NCBI RefSeq assembly: GCF_900626095.1
Contig: NZ_UYZZ01000010.1
Coordinates: 27,003 to 91,002, forward strand
Reading direction: 5' to 3'
From: Clostridium rectalis
GTDB lineage: Bacteria; Bacillota; Clostridia; Clostridiales; Clostridiaceae
DNA: 64,000 nt
Positions 16,727-24,957 of the stretch are shown piece by piece. Position 1 is the stretch's first letter. Each line of letters starts with the position of its first letter. Both the position numbers and the translations under genes were made by a program. The notes under the pieces were generated by a model, which was given only the letters and a program-made list of their open reading frames with translations, made no database searches and was not told the DNA's origin.

Positions 16727-18841
16727 ATGCTACATGTTGTAAAAAGAGATGGAAGGAAAGTTGCCTTTAATTCTAGTAAAATTACTAATGCTATAAAGGG
16801 CGCATCTGATGAGATAGGATATATATTAAAAGAAAGTGAAGTTATAGATTTAACTCAAAAGATATTAACTAAACTTGAAGATATTAATTCAGAGGAGATT
16901 TCAGTAGAGAGTATTCAAAATATAGTTCAAGATACTCTTTTATATAATGACTATAAGGAGATAGGAATAGCATATTCAAATTATAGAAATGAGAGAACAA
17001 AAATAAGAGATATTAAATCAGACTTAATGAAAGCAATAGAGAAAATAGGAGTAGAGACTGATAGGGACAATGCAAATGTAGGGAATAATTTTTCATCTAA
17101 GCTGTTAAGAATTGCAAGTGAATCAAATAAATGGCATAATCTCGGAGTGATGCCAAAACACTTAGCAAAGGCTCATGAAAATGGAGATTTATATTATCAT
17201 GATTTAGATAGTTATAATTTAACCACTAATTGTTTACATATACCAACTAAGGAAATTTTAACTAATGGATTTAATACTGGATATGGCTATATAAGACCTC
17301 CAAAAAGAATAGAATCTGCATGTGAATTATCATGTATCTTACTACAATCCACTCAGAACGATATGTTTGGAGGACAATCACATCCTGATTTTGATAATGA
17401 TATGGCATCTTTTGTAGAACCTACAAGAAGAGAAATTAGACATGAGTTAGAAGAGTTAGGTATAGAAGAAGAGATTGTAAAAGAGCAAGTTGAAAAGAGA
17501 TTGAAAAAAAATATTAGCCAAGCTATGCAAGGAATAGTTTACAATTTAAATACAATGCATTCTAGAGCTGGATCTCAAGTGCCTTTTAGTTCAATAAATA
17601 TTGGAATACCTTATACTAAAGATGCAGCATTGGTATGTGAAATATTTTTAAAGGAATATGAAAAAGGATTAGGAAAAGGAGAACAACCAATATTCCCCAA
17701 TATAATATTTAGGGTAAAAGAGGGTGTAAATAAAAATCCTAAGGATCCTTATTATTATTTGTTTGATTTAGCCTGCAAAGTAGCAAGTAAAAGAATGAAT
17801 CCTACATTTATGAATATAGATTCAGATTTTAATTTGGAATACTATAAAAAAGGATATATGCCAGCTACTATGGGATGTAGAACTAGAGTTCAATCTAATA
17901 TAAATGGAGAACCTACTGTAAAAGGAAGAGGAAATATAGCCCCAACTACTGTAAATTTACCAAGATTAGGTATAGTAGCTAAAGGAGATATAAATAAGTT
18001 TTTCTCATTACTAGAAAATAGATTAAATTTAGCTAAAAAATCTTTGCTTCATAGATATGAAATTTTAAAAAGATTAAGAGTTAAAGATGTACCCTTTGTT
18101 GCAGGACAAAAACTTATGAAAGGTTCTGAGGGTCTTAAGGCGGAAGATACTATAGAACCAATATTAAAACAGGGTACATGGGCAATAGGATTTATAGGAC
18201 TAGCAGAAACATTAATAGCCTTAACAGGGAAACATCATGGTGAGGACGAGGCCGCTAGAGAGTTAGGGTTAAAGATAATTCAATTTATAAGAGGTTTTAC
18301 TGATAAGATAACGGAAGAAACTCAATTAAATTGGTCGTGTTATGCTACACCTGCAGAAGGATTAAGCGGAAAATTTATTTTACAGGATAAAAAGATATTT
18401 GGAAATATAAAAGGAGTAACAGATAAAGATTATTATACTAATAGTTATCATGTACCTGTAGGATTTCAAATATCCATAAAGGATAAAATAAATATAGAAG
18501 CTCCATATCATAAGATTTGTAATGGCGGGCATATTTCTTATATAGAATTAGACGATTATCCTACAAAGGATGTAATAATGGATATATTAAATTATGCATA
18601 TACAAGTACTAATATAAATTATATAGGTATTAATTTTCATATAAAATATTGTAGAGATTGTGGAACTTATCTTCAGATGAATGAAGATTTATGTGGACAT
18701 TGTGGTAGTGATAATATACAAGGTATATCAAGAGTTACAGGATATTTAAGTTTAGATGAAAGATTTGGTCCGGGTAAGTTGGCAGAAAAAAAAGATAGAA
18801 TTTCTCATACAAATGCAAAAGCATTTTATGAAGTGGGATAA
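16727..18841 (+). CDS. nrdD: Anaerobic (class III) ribonucleoside-triphosphate reductase
   Basis: This 704-residue glycyl-radical enzyme makes dNTPs from NTPs without oxygen. An N-terminal ATP-cone (VVKRDGRKVAFNSSKI, residues 3-90) senses ATP/dATP. The body carries NCLHIPTKEIL. The C-terminus has the zinc CRDCG / CGHCG site and the glycyl radical loop RVTGYLSLDERFG. Its activase nrdG follows after 3 bases. The start ATG has AGGGGG upstream. Control probably by NrdR. Confidence 0.96.
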   Translation: MLHVVKRDGRKVAFNSSKITNAIKGASDEIGYILKESEVIDLTQKILTKLEDINSEEISVESIQNIVQDTLLYNDYKEIGIAYSNYRNERTKIRDIKSDLMKAIEKIGVETDRDNANVGNNFSSKLLRIASESNKWHNLGVMPKHLAKAHENGDLYYHDLDSYNLTTNCLHIPTKEILTNGFNTGYGYIRPPKRIESACELSCILLQSTQNDMFGGQSHPDFDNDMASFVEPTRREIRHELEELGIEEEIVKEQVEKRLKKNISQAMQGIVYNLNTMHSRAGSQVPFSSINIGIPYTKDAALVCEIFLKEYEKGLGKGEQPIFPNIIFRVKEGVNKNPKDPYYYLFDLACKVASKRMNPTFMNIDSDFNLEYYKKGYMPATMGCRTRVQSNINGEPTVKGRGNIAPTTVNLPRLGIVAKGDINKFFSLLENRLNLAKKSLLHRYEILKRLRVKDVPFVAGQKLMKGSEGLKAEDTIEPILKQGTWAIGFIGLAETLIALTGKHHGEDEAARELGLKIIQFIRGFTDKITEETQLNWSCYATPAEGLSGKFILQDKKIFGNIKGVTDKDYYTNSYHVPVGFQISIKDKINIEAPYHKICNGGHISYIELDDYPTKDVIMDILNYAYTSTNINYIGINFHIKYCRDCGTYLQMNEDLCGHCGSDNIQGISRVTGYLSLDERFGPGKLAEKKDRISHTNAKAFYEVG

Positions 18842-18844
18842 TTT

Positions 18845-19357
18845 ATGATGAGAAAACTTCAAATTGCTGGTTTTTTAGATAATTCTCTTGTTAATGGAAG
18901 TGGGCTAAGATCCGTAGTTTTTGTAGCAGGTTGTAGACATAATTGCAAGGGTTGTCATAACTTAGCTATGCAGGATTTTAAATATGGAGATAATGTGAAT
19001 ATAAAGGATGTATTTTTTAGAATTAAAAAAAATATTCCATTAATAAAGGGAGTAACATTTTCTGGTGGTGAACCTTTTGAACAAGCGAACGGGTTAAAAA
19101 ATTTGGCCACTATGATAAAAGGTGAAAAGTTAAATATATGGTGTTACACAGGATATACCTTTGAATATATATTAAAGAACTTAAAAGCAAATGATGGTTG
19201 GGAAGGCCTTTTATATAGCATAGATGTTTTAGTAGATGGAAGGTTTGACATTAATAAAATGAAAGATGCTATAAAATATACCGGATCTTCGAATCAAAGG
19301 ATTATAGATGTAAAAGAAAGCATTAAAAAGAATAAGGTAATTATTTTAAAAACATAG
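18845..19357 (+). CDS. nrdG: Anaerobic ribonucleotide reductase activating protein
   Basis: This 170-residue radical-SAM activase installs the glycyl radical in NrdD. The cluster motif is CRHNCKGCHN near residues 30-39, followed by TFSGGEPFEQ for SAM binding. The start pair ATG-ATG at 18845 lies 3 bases after the nrdD stop, so translation is coupled. Length is typical. Confidence 0.95.
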   Translation: MMRKLQIAGFLDNSLVNGSGLRSVVFVAGCRHNCKGCHNLAMQDFKYGDNVNIKDVFFRIKKNIPLIKGVTFSGGEPFEQANGLKNLATMIKGEKLNIWCYTGYTFEYILKNLKANDGWEGLLYSIDVLVDGRFDINKMKDAIKYTGSSNQRIIDVKESIKKNKVIILKT

Positions 19358-19429
19358 AATTAAATTAGTGTATAATTTTACTACAATATCAAAAACTTAT
19401 ATTTATAATGAGTTTTAGGTGGTGAAATT

Positions 19430-21625
19430 ATGCACATTTTTTTTGCTAAATATTATGAAGGAAACAATATAAAATATAAGAAAAAGCTTGTAAAGTTGGG
19501 CTTTAAAGATAGTAATATAGGTGAAGTAGAAGAATTTATAAATAGATATCTTAAGGTTTATTCATATTTAGGTTGCGAACAAAAACTTATAGATATAGAG
19601 ATTGAGGAAGGCATTATTTATGTATGGCTTACTTATGAGGATGAGGAAGTTACTAACTATATAATTTATAACTTAATAGATAAGAAAGTTAATGAAACTT
19701 TTATTTGTAAGAACATAAAAAAGTTTTATAAAGGAGGTTTTATTCATAAATTAATAAAACAAATTCGAATAAATGGTATACCATGCATAAAATTAAGTAA
19801 TGATATATATCAAGTAGGATATGGTAAAAATTCTATTATTATCAGTAATGAGTATCAAAGTTATGAAAATATGGGAAAATCAATTCAATTTAGGAATAGA
19901 AGAGTTTTATTTGATTGTTTAAAATATAATAAATTTCTAACTGTAAATGCCCTATATATTTATGATTTAACTCAATTGGAAGATGTAAAATTTGAAAGTG
20001 AAACATATGTAGTAAGTAATCATAAAAGTGACAATATAAACATTATTTGTAAAAATAAAGATGAGATAAAAAGGGTATGTAAAAATGTAATACAGATGTA
20101 TGGATGTGCTATAGTATATGGAGGAAAAAAGAGTTATAAAGTATTAAGTTATCGTGGAAAAAAAGTTATAGTCTATTTAAAAAATAATGATTCATATAAA
20201 AAGATAATGGATGAGAAAATACTGTATCCTATTAGAGGAATAATAGAAAAATTATATAAATCTTTTAAGATAGAATTTTTTTATATAGATATTTTTGAGG
20301 ACGTAGACAAAAAATTGAGGATAATGGATATGGGAAATATTTTTGATATAAGTGGTGTTTTATTAGAATTAGAGGATGAAGCTATAAAACTTATTGGAGA
20401 AAGCTTAAAGGAAAGGATAAAATCCATACCTATAATCACAGTAACGGGAACAAATGGGAAAACTACTACTTGTAGAATTATTTATAATATTATGTGCAAG
20501 CTAGGATATAATTGTGGTTTAGCATCTACTGAGGGGATATATATTAGGAGTAAAAAAATAAAATCTGGTGATACAACTGGATTTCTTAGTGCTAGGGAGT
20601 TACTTACTAACAGTGAAGTAGATTCTTGCGTGTTAGAAACTGCTAGAGGTGGTATTTCAAGAAATGGTTTAGGCTATGAAAATTCAAAAGTTGCTGTAAT
20701 TACATCTATATCTGAAGATCATATAGGTATGGAAGGAACTAAGACATTTCAGGATTTAATTAAAGTTAAAGGAGTAGTTTTAGAAGAATTAGATCAGGAT
20801 GGTTTAAGGGTTATTAAAGGAGATAAAGTACTAGAAAATTTTTTTGTGAATGGTATTAAAAATACATGTATTTTTAATATTGAAAAAAACCAATTTATAA
20901 AATCTCATTTAAAAAAAGGTGGCGATGCTTTATACATTGAAAATAATTTTATAGTTTATGTGCTTAATGGTAAGAGGATTAAATTAATAGACATAAGTAA
21001 AAATGAATTTACCCATTATGGAAAATCTAAAAGTAATATAATGAATTTAATGGCAGCATTAGCGGCGGTATATAAAGTACACAAAAATTTTAAGGATATA
21101 GTTATGGCAATTGATAGTATAACTTGTGATTTAAAATATAATCCTGGCAGACAAAATATTTTTAAAATTAAAGACTATTATTTAATAATAGATTATGGGC
21201 ATAATAGGGAGGCATTTATAGAGAATTTTCAAATAGCCAAAGCGTTAAAACCGGTTAAACTAACTTCTATTATAACTGGACCTGGTGATAGGATGAATAA
21301 GTATATAAAAGAGCTTGGGGAAGTGGCGGCTAATTATAGTGATTATATAATTATAAGAGAACAGAAGGATTTACGGGGAAGAAATAAAGGTGAGGTTGCA
21401 AACTTAATAAAAAAAGGGGTGATAAATAAGGGATTCAGTGAAAGAAACATAGAGGTTATATATAAAGAAGAGGAAGCTATAGTATATGCCATGAGAAAAG
21501 CTGTAAGTAACGAAGTTATAGTACTATTTACACAATGTTTAGATGTAATTATACCTGCAATAAATAAATATTTGAGGGAAATAGGGGAAGAAGAATTAGG
21601 GAAAGGCTTGGATTTTTCACATTAA
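19430..21625 (+). CDS. Cyanophycin-synthetase-like Mur ligase
   Basis: A 731-residue protein. The C-terminal part, from about residue 330, is a full Mur ligase: P-loop VTGTNGKTTT, ETARGG, SEDHIGMEGTKT, and the C-terminal domain with NPGRQN and DYGHNREAF. This layout matches cyanophycin synthetase (CphA), which joins Asp and Arg. The first 320 residues sit where CphA has its N domain and ATP-grasp. They are Lys/Tyr-rich, shorter, and I see no clear ATP-grasp nucleotide motif. It may therefore be a CphA relative that has lost the first ligase activity, or a different amide ligase. It has its own start after GGTGG and no cyanophycinase beside it. Confidence 0.75.
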   Translation: MHIFFAKYYEGNNIKYKKKLVKLGFKDSNIGEVEEFINRYLKVYSYLGCEQKLIDIEIEEGIIYVWLTYEDEEVTNYIIYNLIDKKVNETFICKNIKKFYKGGFIHKLIKQIRINGIPCIKLSNDIYQVGYGKNSIIISNEYQSYENMGKSIQFRNRRVLFDCLKYNKFLTVNALYIYDLTQLEDVKFESETYVVSNHKSDNINIICKNKDEIKRVCKNVIQMYGCAIVYGGKKSYKVLSYRGKKVIVYLKNNDSYKKIMDEKILYPIRGIIEKLYKSFKIEFFYIDIFEDVDKKLRIMDMGNIFDISGVLLELEDEAIKLIGESLKERIKSIPIITVTGTNGKTTTCRIIYNIMCKLGYNCGLASTEGIYIRSKKIKSGDTTGFLSARELLTNSEVDSCVLETARGGISRNGLGYENSKVAVITSISEDHIGMEGTKTFQDLIKVKGVVLEELDQDGLRVIKGDKVLENFFVNGIKNTCIFNIEKNQFIKSHLKKGGDALYIENNFIVYVLNGKRIKLIDISKNEFTHYGKSKSNIMNLMAALAAVYKVHKNFKDIVMAIDSITCDLKYNPGRQNIFKIKDYYLIIDYGHNREAFIENFQIAKALKPVKLTSIITGPGDRMNKYIKELGEVAANYSDYIIIREQKDLRGRNKGEVANLIKKGVINKGFSERNIEVIYKEEEAIVYAMRKAVSNEVIVLFTQCLDVIIPAINKYLREIGEEELGKGLDFSH

Positions 21626-21635
21626 ATTAAGAAAG

Positions 21636-21664
21636 TTGAACAAATTTTTTAAAGAATATATAAT
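21636..21664 (+). promoter_or_regulatory. SigA promoter of the ArsR-family gene
   Basis: TTGAAC (21636-21641), 17 bases, TATAAT (21659-21664), 36 bases before the start codon. Confidence 0.65.
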
Positions 21665-21700
21665 AACATATAAAGATACTTTGAAACTTGAGGTGAAAAA

Positions 21701-22066
21701 ATGAAAAAATCCCATGAAATAGAGTTGTGTAATTGTTGTGAGGTCCACGAAAATTGTGTAAATTGTGTCAAAAAAGATATGTTAGATAATGAAATTTTTA
21801 CAAATCTATCTGAGCTATTTAAAGTGTTAGGTGATTATACTAGAATTAAAATAATATATGCATTATTTAAAAAAGAACTTTGTGTTTGTGATATTGCAGA
21901 GGTTTTGGAAATGAGTCAATCATCTATATCTCATCAATTGAGAATTTTGAAAGCTGCTAGATTAGTGAAATTCAGGAAAGAGGGAAAGGCTGTATTTTAT
22001 TCCCTAGATGATGAACATATAAATAATATATTTAATGCTGGATTAGAACACGTAGAGCATAAATAA
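21701..22066 (+). CDS. ArsR/SmtB family metal-sensing repressor (CadC-like)
   Basis: A 121-residue winged-helix repressor. The N-terminal arm is cysteine-rich (LCNCCEVHENC, then VNCVKK) and helix 3 carries ELCVCD; together these form the alpha-3N thiolate site used by CadC for Cd/Pb/Zn. The recognition helix is SQSSISHQLRIL. No P-type ATPase or other resistance gene is adjacent, so the target is elsewhere or the gene is autoregulated. GAGGTG precedes the ATG. Terminator shared with the next gene. Confidence 0.9.
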   Translation: MKKSHEIELCNCCEVHENCVNCVKKDMLDNEIFTNLSELFKVLGDYTRIKIIYALFKKELCVCDIAEVLEMSQSSISHQLRILKAARLVKFRKEGKAVFYSLDDEHINNIFNAGLEHVEHK

Positions 22067-22097
22067 TAGCATAGTTTTAGGCTATGTTATTATTTAT
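22064..22097. terminator. Bidirectional terminator
   Basis: Stem AATAATAGCATAG / CTATGTTATTATT between convergent genes. Confidence 0.8.
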
Positions 22098-22731
22098 AAT
22101 CTAAAATTTTTACTTTGTTTGACATATCAGATATATCTCCAGTTATTTTTATATAGTTATTATTTATTTTATCAGCATTTTTTATGTATGATAAAAACAT
22201 ATCTAAACCATCTAAAGGGAAACTTAAGTTAGGGGTTTTATAGTGCATTGGTATAATAATATGACTATTTATAAGTTTGGATAATTGAAAGGCTTCCTTT
22301 CCATCTAAAGTGTAATTGCCGCCTACAGGTATAAATAGTATATCGATATTTCCAAGTTTTGAAACTTCTTCTTTTGATAAAACAAATCCCAAGTCCCCCA
22401 AATGGCATAGCCTATAACCATCCATATGGAAAATAAATATAATATTATCACCACGCTTTGTTCCTTGAACCTTATCGTGATAGGATGGGATACCTAATAT
22501 AGGAATATCGCATATATTAAATAATCCTGCTCTACTTAATATGTTATTATCAGCTACCATTATATCCTTTGTAAAATTATGATCAAAATGATGATGGCTT
22601 ATTGTAACCAAATCTACCTTCCCTTTAAAGGTTTCATATCCTATGGAGGCATTAAAGGGATCCGTTAAAATACTTTTTCCATGAGAATCTGTTATAAGGA
22701 ATGAAGAATGTCCGAGCCATTTTATTTCCAA
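22090..22731 (-). CDS. Metallo-beta-lactamase-fold hydrolase (UPF0173/YtkL-like)
   Basis: A 213-residue cytoplasmic metallo-hydrolase. The metal site is SHHHFDH near residues 45-52, with later His/Asp ligands in HLGDLGF and PMHYKT. The N-terminal IKWLGHSSFLI is typical of the UPF0173/UlaG-like branch. Natural substrate unknown; relatives cleave phosphodiesters or lactones. Start ATG at 22731 follows AGGTGA on the minus strand. No operon partner. Confidence 0.85.
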   Translation of the reverse strand: MEIKWLGHSSFLITDSHGKSILTDPFNASIGYETFKGKVDLVTISHHHFDHNFTKDIMVADNNILSRAGLFNICDIPILGIPSYHDKVQGTKRGDNIIFIFHMDGYRLCHLGDLGFVLSKEEVSKLGNIDILFIPVGGNYTLDGKEAFQLSKLINSHIIIPMHYKTPNLSFPLDGLDMFLSYIKNADKINNNYIKITGDISDMSNKVKILDYK

Positions 22732-22836
22732 AAAATCACCTCATATAATTTTTAGTAAGATTAGTATATGCAAAAGTAGCAAGTATTATATAAAATAATG
22801 GGAAAATTTTTATTGGGAGTTTAAAAGAGAAATATG

Positions 22837-22865
22837 TTGACATATGTAATATCATTTGTTACAAT
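22837..22865 (+). promoter_or_regulatory. SigA promoter of the murI leader transcript
   Basis: TTGACA (22837-22842), 17 bases, TACAAT (22860-22865). The transcript would start near 22872, about 145 bases before murI. Confidence 0.7.
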
Positions 22866-22913
22866 ATTCTCAAAAGAGGAGTTAAAAAATAATATTTACT
22901 GTTTGTTATATTG

Positions 22914-23000
22914 GTATACAAAAGGACATACTGTATTTGTATACAGAGATATAATAAAGCCGGTTTTCTTTACAAATTAGGAAAATCGGCTTATATTTTT
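22914..23000 (+). promoter_or_regulatory. Leader with competing hairpins and an intrinsic terminator before murI
   Basis: GTATACAAA (22914-22922) can pair with TTTGTATAC (22936-22944). CTGTAT (22931-22936) can pair with ATACAG (22941-22946). The two pairings exclude each other. A terminator follows: AAGCCGGTTTTC (22957-22968) with GAAAATCGGCTT (22981-22992) and a T-run to 23000, ending just before the murI ribosome site. With the promoter at 22837 this looks like an attenuator or an unknown riboregulator; it could also be the end of a small RNA. Confidence 0.5.
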
Positions 23001-23017
23001 TGTGGAGGATGATGAAT

Positions 23018-23806
23018 ATGATAACTAAAAACAGTGCTATTGGAGTATTAGATTCAGGGGTAGGTGGATTAACTACAGTTAAGGAGCTACAAAACTTATT
23101 ACCAAAGGAGAATATTATATACTTTGGAGACAATAAAAATGTACCATATGGCAATAAAAGTAAGGAAGAGATTATAAAGCTAACAAGAAACATGATAGAG
23201 TTTTTAATAGACAATAATGTAAAAATTATAGCAGTAGCTTGTAATACAATATCAACAATAATAGACTATGTAAGTATGGATTATGATGTAGAAATAATCA
23301 AGGTAATAGATCCTGTGGTTTATAATATAAAAAATACTTTAAAAAAGGATAAGGTTGGTTTAATAGCAACTAACTTCACAGTTAAAAGTGGGTATTATGA
23401 TAAGATGCTAGGGGATATAAAAGTATATGGCAAAGGATTAAGTAATCTAGCAGGAATGATAGATAGTGGTAGTGTAACAAGGGAGGAAGTTATTGAAGAA
23501 ATAAAGCCAAGTATGGATGAAATTATAACTACAGGGGGAGTAGATACGGTAGTACTTGGATGTACCCATTATCCTATAGTAAAGCATATATTTGAGGAAA
23601 TATATCCAAATACTAATTTTATAAACCCAGCATTACAACAGGCAGAAGCTATAAAAAAGTATTTGGAAAAGAATAATTTATTAAAAGATAATGATGATAA
23701 GAATTCATTTAAAATATATACTAGTGGAGATATTAATCAGTATAAGAATATAATTAATTTATTAGATCTTAAAGATCCAGATGTACTTATACAATATAAT
23801 AAGTAA
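23018..23806 (+). CDS. murI: Glutamate racemase
   Basis: This 262-residue cofactor-independent racemase makes D-glutamate for peptidoglycan. It has IGVLDSGVGGLTTVKEL at the N-terminus, the two catalytic cysteines in VACNTIS and LGCTHYP, and YFGDNKNVPYG. I use ATG 23018 because GGAGG ends nine bases before it; the frame is open further up to a TTG at 23000. It stands alone behind a leader with a terminator. Confidence 0.95.
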   Translation: MITKNSAIGVLDSGVGGLTTVKELQNLLPKENIIYFGDNKNVPYGNKSKEEIIKLTRNMIEFLIDNNVKIIAVACNTISTIIDYVSMDYDVEIIKVIDPVVYNIKNTLKKDKVGLIATNFTVKSGYYDKMLGDIKVYGKGLSNLAGMIDSGSVTREEVIEEIKPSMDEIITTGGVDTVVLGCTHYPIVKHIFEEIYPNTNFINPALQQAEAIKKYLEKNNLLKDNDDKNSFKIYTSGDINQYKNIINLLDLKDPDVLIQYNK

Positions 23807-24022
23807 TATTTTAAATTGTGTGAAAACAATATGAATATATGACTTTTAAAACCATCTTAGTTCAGAAAATTTTTAAAAATGAAACTTGCTGTCTCTTAAA
23901 TTTAATTTTAGATTTAATTTTAAATAATAAGTATTTTGAATAAAGTAAGTAGATATTTGAAAAGGTTGTAGTGTATAATCTATATTGTAAGAGTAAAGAA
24001 ATATTTAAGAGGTGGTATCGAC

Positions 24023-24355
24023 ATGCAGTACAATAAAAACACATTATATATAACCGGTATATCACGGTCTAACAGTGTTGATCCTATAACTATAATGTAT
24101 AATAGTTTTTTTATAGGAATAATAATAGAGGAAGAAACAAACAAAATTGTAGATATAACATCTAACACTATTAGTAACGCAACTACGGAATTTATTAAAT
24201 CTATATTAGTTGGGTACAATCTTGTAAAGGATTTAGATTCTATGATTCAAGAAATTCAGCATAGATTTTTGGGCACAGCGCAAAAGGCTTTAATCGTAGC
24301 ATTAAAGGATGCCCATAACAAATACATTATTGAGTTAAAGAGAAAAGGTAGATAA
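24023..24355 (+). CDS. DUF3870 protein
   Basis: A 110-residue protein matching the DUF3870 pattern seen in clostridia: NTLYITGISRSNSVDPIT, EEETNKIVDI, then FIKSILVGYNLVKD and HRFLGTAQKALIVALKDAHNKY. No catalytic motif is evident; function unknown. The start ATG has AGGTGG upstream. In the family it often lies beside metabolic regulators. Here it is single, between murI and the ileS T-box. Confidence 0.8.
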   Translation: MQYNKNTLYITGISRSNSVDPITIMYNSFFIGIIIEEETNKIVDITSNTISNATTEFIKSILVGYNLVKDLDSMIQEIQHRFLGTAQKALIVALKDAHNKYIIELKRKGR

Positions 24356-24363
24356 AATATAGT

Positions 24364-24388
24364 TAATAAATAAAAGCTTTATTTATTA
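24364..24388 (+). terminator. Terminator-like hairpin after the DUF3870 gene
   Basis: TAATAAATAAA / TTTATTTATTA around AGC. The stem is AT-only and the T-run is weak. Confidence 0.45.
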
Positions 24389-24557
24389 TAGGAAAAATTT
24401 TAAAGATTAATGAAATCCATTACACTTATAAAAATTTAATATTTTAAAATGGCAATAAGGGAATTAAATTTTTATAATAAATTTAGAATTAAATAAGCTA
24501 GGCGTATAAGGGTTTACAATTAAAATATAAGTAATAATAAGAGTTATAAAAATTAAT

Positions 24558-24586
24558 TTGACAACAAAAAATCCTTATACTATAAT
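24558..24586 (+). promoter_or_regulatory. Consensus SigA promoter of the ileS T-box transcript
   Basis: TTGACA (24558-24563), 17 bases, TATAAT (24581-24586): a perfect match. Confidence 0.85.
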
Positions 24587-24599
24587 ATAGTAAAATTAA

Positions 24600-24846
24600 A
24601 GGAAAATCTAATAAAAAGCGGTGAAGAGGAAAAGTATTTAAGAATAAACTTTTAAGAGAGTAGCGGGTGGTGAGAAGCTATAGGTGAATACTTAAAGAAA
24701 ATCACCTCGGAGTTGAATGCTGAACTTGTAGTAAGTATATCCGTAATCCTGCGTTAAAGGATAGGGCATAATTGTGTTTGAAAAATTTTACCATAGGTGG
24801 TATAACGAAGATATGACTTCGTCCTAATAGGGCGGAGTTTTTTTAT
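24600..24846 (+). promoter_or_regulatory. T-box leader (isoleucine specifier) of ileS
   Basis: A likely specifier ATC lies at 24701-24703 in AAAATCACCTC, matching isoleucine and the downstream gene. The T-box element is ATAGGTGGTATAACG (24793-24807). The terminator is ACTTCGTCC / GGGCGGAGT followed by TTTTTTT (24816-24844). Uncharged tRNA-Ile would stabilise the antiterminator and turn on ileS. Confidence 0.9.
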
Positions 24847-24850
24847 TTAT

Positions 24851-24898
24851 AAAAAATATTTATTATAAAAAATATTTATTATAAGTAATATTTATTTT
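24851..24898. repeat. Three tandem copies of a 16-bp AT unit
   Basis: AAAAAATATTTATTAT occurs twice in a row (24851-24866, 24867-24882), then a diverged third copy AAGTAATATTTATTTT (24883-24898). The repeat lies between the T-box terminator and the ileS ribosome site, so copy number would change leader length only. Confidence 0.8.
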
Positions 24899-24957
24899 AA
24901 AAAAATGGTTATTAAATAATCTTTATGATAAAAATACTTATTAGGAGGGAGTTACAT

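Noticed and set aside
24851..24898. Short tandem repeat considered as a CRISPR-like array
   Set aside because: Units are directly adjacent without spacers and are pure A/T; a simple tandem repeat explains it.
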